Source: DATIJJ01 sp035478255 (GTDB lineage: Bacteria; Pseudomonadota; Gammaproteobacteria; DSM-16500). From it: DNA of 5,333 nt. Shown in pieces: positions 1 through 5,127 of the stretch. The notes beneath the pieces were generated by a model that saw only the letters and a list, made by a program, of their open reading frames with translations, was not told the DNA's origin and did no database searches. The stretch's first letter is position 1, and each line of letters begins with the position of its first letter. The translations under genes were made by a program, and so were the position numbers. The stretch spans positions 1-5,333 of the forward strand of contig DATIJV010000002.1 in assembly GCA_035478255.1 (NCBI GenBank), written 5' to 3'.

Positions 1-45
1 TAATGTCCGGGATCCACCCAAATGATAAGTAGATCCCGGACATTA
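1..45. repeat. Perfect 14-bp inverted repeat (palindromic element, left edge)
   Basis: The arm taatgtccgggatc at 1-14 is perfectly complementary to gatcccggacatta at 32-45, leaving a 17-base loop. No T-run follows on either strand, so it does not look like an intrinsic terminator. The core tccgggat recurs at 91-98, and its complement atcccgga lies at 33-40. The right arm can therefore pair either with 1-14 or, over 8 bp, with 91-98, enclosing the hairpin at 46-86. This is typical of dispersed extragenic palindromes. The element starts exactly at the window edge and may continue upstream. Confidence 0.8.
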
Positions 46-86
46 AGTAGCGCTAAATTCGCAAAGAGCGCGAATTAAGCGCTACT
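46..86. repeat. 17-bp inverted repeat with one mismatch
   Basis: The arm agtagcgctaaattcgc at 46-62 pairs with gcgaattaagcgctact at 70-86 with a single A-A mismatch, around a 7-base loop (63-69). It abuts the preceding palindrome with no spacer, so the two form one structured block. No T-run follows. I read it as part of the same repeat element, not as a terminator or operator. Confidence 0.75.
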
Positions 87-90
87 AAAT

Positions 91-155
91 TCCGGGATGA
101 CGCTCTAATCAGCTTTCGCTTAACTTAATGGCAGTGGGGGATAGGGGAAGGAGGG
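91..155. repeat. Partial or diverged copy of the repeat found at 4977-5115
   Basis: This stretch shares two exact words with the repeat between the thiolase and bamB. The 11-mer gacgctctaat occurs here at 99-109 and in the same orientation at 5031-5041. The 18-mer at 137-154 (ggggata, then ggggaaggagg) is the exact reverse complement of 4978-4995. Its last 11 bases also match 5104-5114 directly. In both places the gacgctctaat word is followed by ggggaaggagg, 56 bp end to end here and 84 bp in the other copy. This suggests the same family with different internal deletions. Confidence 0.65.
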
Positions 156-198
156 CATGAACATTTACTTTTGTAATTTGCCCGATTTTGTGTAAGAC

Positions 199-223
199 AT
201 TTCCTACAAAACATGTAGGAAAT
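199..223. repeat. Perfect 10-bp dyad, possible operator or hairpin
   Basis: The arm atttcctaca at 199-208 is perfectly complementary to tgtaggaaat at 214-223 around a 5-base loop, aaaca. No T-run follows on either strand, so a terminator is unlikely. It lies about 50 bp upstream of the plus-strand TATAAT at 275-280, so a regulator binding site is possible. It could equally be a remnant of another small palindromic repeat. Confidence 0.6.
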
Positions 224-251
224 AACAGTTTTCTTAATCACTGCTTTAAGT

Positions 252-280
252 TTAATGGCGATTAACCTATTGAATATAAT
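252..280 (+). promoter_or_regulatory. Candidate sigma70 promoter, plus strand
   Basis: A perfect TATAAT lies at 275-280. The hexamer ttaatg at 252-257, 17 bases upstream, matches the TTGACA consensus at only three positions. The region is very AT-rich, so a chance -10 match is likely enough to keep confidence low. It gains interest only because a plus-oriented terminator lies about 220-250 bases downstream and no protein gene fills the interval. Confidence 0.3.
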
Positions 281-495
281 ATTGTTATTTAAAATAACCT
301 ATTTATTTACTTTAAATTAATTAAAAAATGTATTTTAAGCATGCTGTTATTTAAAAATTTTTCAGTAGAATAACGCTTAGCTAATGGATCAGCTATGGTG
401 ATTGAACGGATTTCTGTAACCACTCCTCGTTTTGCGTGTCCAAGGATTGGGTTTTTAGCAAGGGTTGCATGATTGATTTTTTTTGTTTTTTTTAA

Positions 496-529
496 AAGGG
501 CGGCTAATTTTAGCTGCCCTTATTTTTTT
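496..529 (+). terminator. Rho-independent terminator, best on plus strand, overlapping a minus-strand stop codon
   Basis: An 11-bp stem (aagggcggcta at 496-506 with tagctgccctt at 511-521, loop attt) is followed by one A and seven Ts at 523-529. The one imperfect pair, 502-515, is a G-U wobble in plus-strand RNA but an A-C mismatch in minus-strand RNA. Read from the minus strand, the tract after the stem is only four Us (two of them in the stem) before a run of As. The structure therefore favours plus-strand termination. It may still serve weakly for the minus gene, whose TAA (520-522) lies in the stem. Confidence 0.65.
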
Positions 530-2238
530 GTAAATTCGTTTGAAGGCGGTTTTTTAGTAGAAGATTGGTCGGTCGCCGCTGGAGGACTTATAAATGATGA
601 GAAAAAAGATCCGATCTTACTGGCAACTCCTTTAGGTGCAGATTCGGCTTGATTCAACGCTGCTTTCTTTGCCTCTAGCGTTTTTTTGAGTTCTTTGACA
701 TGCTTTTCCAGTTGAGTGAGATCGGAAAGCCCTTCCTTTTCCTTTAATGCCGCTTCATAGACTTGACGAGCAGCATAACGGTTTTCTGGTTCTTCAAAAA
801 GAATTACCAAGTCATCAATATGTCTTTGTCCTTCTTTTTTAAGTCGCTCCATAGGCGTGCTTGCCTTCTCTTCCAGACGAGCTCTTTCCAGGTCCTCCTC
901 TTGTTTTAAAAGAAGTTGGCCTAAGTAGTCAACATACGCTTTTATTTGAGCGTGAGACAATTCAAGTTGAGTGTCAGTCAATTCAGCCATTGAGAGTTCT
1001 CTTTGATAATGTTTGCGAAATGTATCTTTCGTAGATGGATCTGGCAGTATTTTTATTAATTTTTCGATACGTTCCCCAGCTTCTTTTTTTAAAGAATCAA
1101 TGTCAGCTTTTATTTGCTGGTATTCTTTAAGTTTCATCTTAAGCTTGCGGGTATACTTTTTTGACAGTAGTACAAATTGCCTCATTTCATCCTGGTCATC
1201 TTCTTTGACCTTTTCCTTATCTTTACGGTTGTAGACGTTGTATTCCATTGTTTGATTATGCCTTTCTTTAATCACTGAGTTAAGTTTACGGTAGAGCCTG
1301 ATTTGCGAATCTCGACTTTCGTGGTCCTCAGGATCAAACTTTTTAAGTTCTTCATTGACTCGGACTGCCTCACCGGAGTGGTCCTCGTCACCGAACAGAT
1401 GTTCAGGTAATATCTCATTTCTCTCACGTACTCCCCCACATTTGTCGGTCTCCCATTCGACTTTTTTTGCTTTCTGTTTTTGTTCGAGTGGTTGCTTCAT
1501 ATGTACTGTCACCTTGCCGGGTGCAGCACTTTCTACTGGATGAGTTTCGACATTCTCCGATGTCATCGATGCAATATCAGTCATATATTGTTTCCATTGA
1601 AAATCTTCGATTTCGCGTTCATCGTATGCATATGCATCGCTCACATCGTATTGTTCAAAGGGTGGTTGTGTAAACGTCTCACGAGACGGCTCACGCTTAG
1701 TTTTTACACTCATAAGTACCTTGTGCCTGTATGCATCTTTCTCTATTTGTTTTTCATAAGCAGCAAGCCGATGAACGATCTCGAATATCCGATTATCCGC
1801 TCCCCCACTTTTATGACTATTATTCAGAGTGTAAATATTTGTTATTCCTTTTGCCGTAAATTGTTTCGTCCAGAGGTCGTTGATGATCGCTGCTTCGTAA
1901 TTACTTGTCTTAACAATAGTTAATCGTTTAAGTTCTTCTTCTGTGAATCCCTGATAACTCAAAACCCCTTTAACATATTGTTCAGAAAGATTAAGACAAG
2001 TCAGAATATTGATGTTTACATCAGGATTTTCCAACATTTTATGAAAAAATTGAACGGCATCAGAAGACAGAAGGAAGAGGTCGGCATTACCTGGAGGATT
2101 AAACGGTTCAGAATATTTGCAGCGGAGTCTTGTTTCAAATGATTGCTTAATTTCCTCTTGTGATAGTTTCACAAATTCATCGAGGGTATTAGATACCATG
2201 ACACTCTCGAAAGCAGTAAAAACAATGACCTTTGTCAT
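520..2238 (-). CDS. Unrecognised 572-aa protein: degenerate HAD-like N-terminus, coiled-coil repeat C-terminus
   Basis: I do not recognise this protein, and no function should be assigned. Residues 1-160 look alpha/beta. VIVFTAFES (4-12), then NILT (77-80), then IYTLNNS (135-141) follow the order of HAD phosphatase motifs I, II and IV, but the catalytic acidic residues are absent. Residues 165-350 are polar and low in hydrophobics. Residues 350-530 are mostly charged helix with likely coiled coil, and include two similar units of about 57 residues (383-441 and 466-522), each beginning LKKE and carrying a central Y and a TQLE-like segment. Near the C-terminus is a short hydrophobic stretch, IGSFFSSFIS (542-551), then a polar, Lys-rich tail. 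There is no signal peptide or clear transmembrane helix. The ATG is preceded by GAGG five bases upstream, which supports this start. The gene lies 121 bp downstream of der with its own promoter. In a Legionellales-like genome, a secreted effector or a structural coiled-coil protein are both reasonable guesses. Confidence 0.8.
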   Translation of the reverse strand: MTKVIVFTAFESVMVSNTLDEFVKLSQEEIKQSFETRLRCKYSEPFNPPGNADLFLLSSDAVQFFHKMLENPDVNINILTCLNLSEQYVKGVLSYQGFTEEELKRLTIVKTSNYEAAIINDLWTKQFTAKGITNIYTLNNSHKSGGADNRIFEIVHRLAAYEKQIEKDAYRHKVLMSVKTKREPSRETFTQPPFEQYDVSDAYAYDEREIEDFQWKQYMTDIASMTSENVETHPVESAAPGKVTVHMKQPLEQKQKAKKVEWETDKCGGVRERNEILPEHLFGDEDHSGEAVRVNEELKKFDPEDHESRDSQIRLYRKLNSVIKERHNQTMEYNVYNRKDKEKVKEDDQDEMRQFVLLSKKYTRKLKMKLKEYQQIKADIDSLKKEAGERIEKLIKILPDPSTKDTFRKHYQRELSMAELTDTQLELSHAQIKAYVDYLGQLLLKQEEDLERARLEEKASTPMERLKKEGQRHIDDLVILFEEPENRYAARQVYEAALKEKEGLSDLTQLEKHVKELKKTLEAKKAALNQAESAPKGVASKIGSFFSSFISPPAATDQSSTKKPPSNEFTKK

Positions 2239-2242
2239 AATT

Positions 2243-2247
2243 TCCTC
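2243..2247 (-). promoter_or_regulatory. Ribosome binding site of the 572-aa gene
   Basis: On the minus strand GAGGA is followed by AATT and then the ATG, so the GAGG core sits five bases from the start. This is the clearest Shine-Dalgarno in the window and fixes the start codon. Between it and the promoter lies a perfect run of six AT dinucleotides (2264-2275). Confidence 0.7.
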
Positions 2248-2284
2248 GTTTGTGATTTTTTTGATATATATATATGGTATTCCT

Positions 2285-2315
2285 ATTATATTTCAAAAAA
2301 CGAGTTTTTGCTCAA
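2285..2315 (-). promoter_or_regulatory. Candidate sigma70 promoter for the 572-aa gene
   Basis: On the minus strand TATAAT (2285-2290) is a perfect -10 box. TTGAGC (2310-2315) matches TTGACA at four of six positions, with a rather long 19-base spacer. The predicted transcript would start near 2278, giving an untranslated leader of about 40 bases that contains the AT-dinucleotide run. No convincing GC-rich terminator separates it from der, so read-through from der could also contribute. Confidence 0.5.
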
Positions 2316-2359
2316 AAAATATTCATCTTATTGATTAAAAAGAAAAAATAAGGTAGATT

Positions 2360-3742
2360 TTATTTTTTAACATGCCGCATCAAGCGTTTTTTCTTTTGCT
2401 GTTGTCTCGGCGTTAATATATTTTTTTTATGTCGAAATGGATTGCTGCTGCTTTTCATTTCAATTCGGACCGGCGTTCCCATTAATTTCAAACGCGTCTG
2501 AAACGTATTCGCCAGATAACGCCGATAGGCATCCGGCAATGAGCTTACTTGATTACCATGAATAATAATCCGCGGCGGATTATTTCCGCCTGAATGTGCG
2601 TAACGCAATTTAATTCGTCTGCCTTGCACCATAGGGGGTGAATGTTTTACGATGGCTTCTTGGAGAATTTTCGTCAATTTCGGTGTAGCTAATTTTTTAT
2701 TTGCTGATTGATATGCCTCATCGACGTGATCAAATAAATTTCCAACGCCGGTCCCATGCAGTGCTGAAATAAACTGAATACGCACATAAGGAATAAAATT
2801 TAAACGCCGATCAATCGACGCGCGGGTTTTTTCTTTATCCTCTAGCGACAGACCATCCCATTTGTTAATGGCCACAACCAATGCTTTGCCGCTATCAATC
2901 ACAAATCCCAACAAACGCAAATCTTGTTCCGTCACGCCTTCACGTGCATCCATGACAAATAACACCACATTTGTTGCCTCAACCGCTTGTAAAGTTTTTA
3001 CCACAGAAAATTTTTCTGTTGTTTCAAAAATTTTACCGCGTTGGCGTACACCTGCCGTATCAATTAACGTGTAATGTTTATCAAAACGGGCCAATGGGAT
3101 GAAAATACTATCGCGCGTCGTACCTGGTTGATCGAAAACAATGACCCGTTCTTCGCCCAGCATGCGATTAGTCAAAGTCGATTTACCTACATTGGGCCGG
3201 CCGATAATGGCGAGTTTAATGCCAGAGGCTTCATCTTCTTCAGAAATTTCCGGTTTTTCTTCCGGTAAAAGTATATGCACCAAATCATCAATGCCGCTGA
3301 TATGCGCGGCTGAAATCGCGTATGGCTGTCCTAATCCCAAACGAAAAAAATCTGCAGCGGCAATATCAGAATCCAATCCTTCCGCTTTATTTAAGACTAA
3401 TACAATATTTTTTTGTAAGGGACGGAGTTTTTCAGCGATTGAAAGGTCTGAAGCAGTGAGTCCGGCACGCGCGTCTACTAAAAAAATGATTTTATCGGCT
3501 TCTTGGATGGCTTGAAATGATTGTTCTGCCATCAGCAAATCGAGATCATTTTTTTCTTCGGTGAGTCCGCCAGTGTCAATCACAATAAATCGACGATCAG
3601 CAATATTTGCTTCGCCATATTGACGGTCGCGCGTCATGCCTGGAAAATCGGACACTAAAGCATCACGCGAGCGCGTGAAACAATTAAATAACGTAGATTT
3701 TCCTACATTAGGCCGGCCGACAATAGCGATAACGGGCAGCAT
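2360..3742 (-). CDS. der: Ribosome biogenesis GTPase Der (EngA)
   Basis: Der is an essential cytoplasmic double GTPase that associates with the 50S subunit and is needed for its late assembly. At 460 residues the length is normal and both G domains are intact. G domain 1 has GRPNVGKS (9-16), PGMTRD (34-39), DTGG (56-59), NKAE (118-121) and SA (144-145). G domain 2 has GRPNVGKS (181-188), PGTTRD (206-211), DTAG (228-231), NKWD (293-296) and SA (326-327). An acidic linker lies near 160-172, and a KH-like domain fills about 350-435 (KLRYAHSG, NPPRIIIHGN, RYLANTF). It ends in a very basic tail (437-460), as is usual for RNA-binding Der. The first G4 motif has Glu where the usual NKxD has Asp, a mild substitution. 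The start codon overlaps the bamB stop by one base (TAATG) and no strong ribosome binding site precedes it, so translational coupling to bamB is likely. The bamB-der order matches E. coli. Confidence 0.98.
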   Translation of the reverse strand: MLPVIAIVGRPNVGKSTLFNCFTRSRDALVSDFPGMTRDRQYGEANIADRRFIVIDTGGLTEEKNDLDLLMAEQSFQAIQEADKIIFLVDARAGLTASDLSIAEKLRPLQKNIVLVLNKAEGLDSDIAAADFFRLGLGQPYAISAAHISGIDDLVHILLPEEKPEISEEDEASGIKLAIIGRPNVGKSTLTNRMLGEERVIVFDQPGTTRDSIFIPLARFDKHYTLIDTAGVRQRGKIFETTEKFSVVKTLQAVEATNVVLFVMDAREGVTEQDLRLLGFVIDSGKALVVAINKWDGLSLEDKEKTRASIDRRLNFIPYVRIQFISALHGTGVGNLFDHVDEAYQSANKKLATPKLTKILQEAIVKHSPPMVQGRRIKLRYAHSGGNNPPRIIIHGNQVSSLPDAYRRYLANTFQTRLKLMGTPVRIEMKSSSNPFRHKKNILTPRQQQKKKRLMRHVKK

Positions 3743-4911
3743 TATCTACTGCTCACTGTATAAGCAGCTAAATGGCCATCTTTACTATAAGCATATAAAA
3801 CATGGTTGCTGACGATTGGAGTTGCGGCAATTCCAGATTTATTAACGCGGACACGCGCTACAAAACGGCCGTCTATTTTACTCATCCAATGCAAATAACC
3901 TTCTGCATCACCGACTACAACATAATTATCGATTAATACAGGGCCTGTGATTGTGCGAGCATATAATTTCGGCTGCTGCCAGCGTACCGTGCCGCCATTT
4001 GCATTGAATGCAAAGACATGGCTGTCTGCATCTGAAACATAAACAGAGTTGTCATCCGATGCCATGCCAGAATAAGAAGAAATATCATGGCTCCATAATT
4101 CATTGCCTGATGAAACATTGAGTGCGGCAATACGTCCTTGATAAGTCGCAGCATACACACGATTGCCTTGGATGATGGGATCCGCATCAATATCAATCAT
4201 ACGTTGAATCGCAAAAATACCTTGAGGTTCCGCAATGGATCTTTGCCATTGCACGCGACCGCCATGCAGAGTGAGTTTGACTAAATTACCGTTTTCAAAA
4301 CCGACGACAGCAGATTCGCGCGTAATTTGCGGCGCGCTGGAACCGCGAAGAATTAAATTCGGTTCAGGTTGTTGATATTTCCATAATTCATGGCCATCGA
4401 GCGTGGAAAAGGCCCTGACATGTCCGTCTATCGTTTTCACTAACACGATATTATCGCTGATGGCAACGGGTGCTAAGACTTCACTCGAGGATTTGGCTTT
4501 CCAGACGATTTTTCCATTATTTTGATCTAAGGCATAAACGTCACCTTCACGCGAACCTGCATACACAAGACCTGCATAAGTTGCTGTGCCGCTGCTAATA
4601 TCACCGCCGGTATTGGTTTGCCATAAAGATTTACCTGTTTTTGCATCGTTTGCTGCGACGACACCATTTTTACTGGAAGTGAAAATGGCTGTTTCTGAAG
4701 CAGAAGGAGTTAATTTGAGGTAATCGCTATTGGATCCTGCCCCTGCGCTCGTGTACCACATAGAATGCACTTTGGCTTCGCTGATAAAATCAACGAGCGG
4801 AGCGGGAGGCGGTGTATTATCTTTATCAAAAAAAGTACCGCAAGCATTAAGCAATAAAGTCAATACAGAAATAAAAGATAGATTTTTAAGGAGTTTTATT
4901 TTTTTCATCAT
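3742..4911 (-). CDS. bamB: Outer-membrane assembly lipoprotein BamB
   Basis: BamB (YfgL) is a periplasm-facing outer-membrane lipoprotein of the BAM complex and helps BamA fold beta-barrel proteins. The 389-residue length fits the family. Residues 1-24 form a lipoprotein signal: KK near the start, a hydrophobic core, then LLNAC with Cys24 as the lipidated residue. Gly25 at +2 fits outer-membrane sorting; Asn at -2 is a less common lipobox residue. The mature part shows eight PQQ-type blade repeats of the form G-x-hydrophobic-x-A-x-(4-5)-G-x-x-x-W, with motifs at about 83-97, 123-137, 163-177, 208-222, 259-273, 297-311, 338-351 and 379-389, as in an eight-bladed propeller. Two ATGs stand in tandem (4909-4911 and 4906-4908). 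GGA lies four bases from the first and seven from the second, so the second may be the real start, with no effect on the mature protein. E. coli has hisS and yfgM upstream; here a repeat and a thiolase gene lie there. Confidence 0.95.
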   Translation of the reverse strand: MMKKIKLLKNLSFISVLTLLLNACGTFFDKDNTPPPAPLVDFISEAKVHSMWYTSAGAGSNSDYLKLTPSASETAIFTSSKNGVVAANDAKTGKSLWQTNTGGDISSGTATYAGLVYAGSREGDVYALDQNNGKIVWKAKSSSEVLAPVAISDNIVLVKTIDGHVRAFSTLDGHELWKYQQPEPNLILRGSSAPQITRESAVVGFENGNLVKLTLHGGRVQWQRSIAEPQGIFAIQRMIDIDADPIIQGNRVYAATYQGRIAALNVSSGNELWSHDISSYSGMASDDNSVYVSDADSHVFAFNANGGTVRWQQPKLYARTITGPVLIDNYVVVGDAEGYLHWMSKIDGRFVARVRVNKSGIAATPIVSNHVLYAYSKDGHLAAYTVSSR

Positions 4912-4935
4912 TTTTCCAAGATCTTATGTTGTCAA

Positions 4936-4941
4936 ATTATA
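4936..4941 (-). promoter_or_regulatory. Possible -10 box upstream of bamB
   Basis: TATAAT on the minus strand lies 24 bases upstream of the first bamB ATG. No recognisable -35 hexamer is found at 16-19 bases (the sequence there is GC-rich, near acgcgc), and there is no extended TGn. A TTGACA (4930-4935) sits immediately downstream of this box and would only serve a transcript starting inside the gene. The box lies just outside the repeat at 4977-5115, which might otherwise hinder transcription arriving from the thiolase gene. Confidence 0.35.
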
Positions 4942-4976
4942 AATATTCGGTGGTAGTCGCGCGTTTCTTTATTTTG

Positions 4977-5115
4977 ACCTCCTTCCCCTATCCCCTTCCT
5001 CCAAACGAAAAGCGCGTTTAGAGGAAGGGGGACGCTCTAATTAAGCGCATCTGTATCGAAGCGTCCCCCTTCCTCCAAGTGTTTTTCTTGGAGTTCGGTG
5101 AAAGGGGAAGGAGGT
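4977..5115. repeat. 139-bp palindromic repeat element between the thiolase gene and bamB
   Basis: The element has perfect 13-bp inverted ends: acctccttcccct (4977-4989) and aggggaaggaggt (5103-5115). Inside are several hairpins. ccccttcctc (4992-5001) pairs with gaggaagggg (5021-5030), extended inward by aaacg/cgttt (5003-5007, 5015-5019). gaggaagggggacgct (5021-5036) pairs perfectly with agcgtcccccttcctc (5060-5075). ctccaag (5073-5079) pairs with cttggag (5087-5093). The first two share the 5021-5030 arm and so exclude each other. It encodes no protein and shares words with the repeat at 91-155, so it is a dispersed, MITE- or REP-like family. I see no clear target-site duplication. It begins 12 bases past the thiolase stop and could attenuate transcription into bamB. 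Confidence 0.85.
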
Positions 5116-5127
5116 ATTAAAATAAAA

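Larger units (their letters stand above)
156..495. other. AT-rich intergenic region without a convincing protein gene
   Basis: There are no substantial open reading frames with a plausible start here. Visible structures are a 10-bp dyad at 199-223 and a 7-bp dyad gttattt/aaataac around 291 (284-290 and 292-298). The 11-mer gttatttaaaa is directly repeated at 284-294 and 346-356. There is a plus-strand TATAAT at 275-280 and long T-runs at 477-484 and 486-493. On the minus strand, the frame of the 520-2238 gene stays open beyond its stop for 70 more codons, to a TAA at 307-309. The region could hold a small RNA or a decayed gene end. Confidence 0.6.

Noticed and set aside
1..155. CRISPR array or tandem repeat explanation for the repeated words at the left edge
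   Set aside because: The repeated words are inverted or irregularly spaced, with no regular repeat-spacer pattern.
395..472. A 25-codon plus-strand ORF (ATG at 395, TGA at 470-472) inside the possible small RNA interval
   Set aside because: No Shine-Dalgarno precedes the ATG, the length is within chance, and the opposite strand reads at least as protein-like.
1480..1923. A 147-codon plus-strand ORF opposite the orphan gene
   Set aside because: It is antisense to a longer frame with a good ribosome binding site. Its translation is rich in Cys, Phe and His, as expected of a shadow frame, and no promoter or ribosome binding site is evident.
2294..2320. Possible der terminator formed by caaaaa/tttttg on the minus strand
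   Set aside because: The stem is only six A-T-rich pairs and overlaps the promoter of the next gene; too weak to call.
3141..3515. A 124-codon plus-strand ORF opposite der
   Set aside because: It lies wholly within the conserved der gene and is an antisense shadow of the GTPase domains.
4930..4935. A perfect TTGACA on the minus strand just upstream of bamB
   Set aside because: At a 17-base spacing the matching -10 position would be AATGAT over the start codons, so the transcript would begin inside the gene. It is also immediately downstream of a TATAAT, so it cannot be its -35.
4977..5115. Simple rho-independent terminator for the thiolase gene
   Set aside because: None of the strong stems is followed by a T-run on the minus strand, and the multi-hairpin layout with inverted ends fits a repeat element better; attenuation remains possible.
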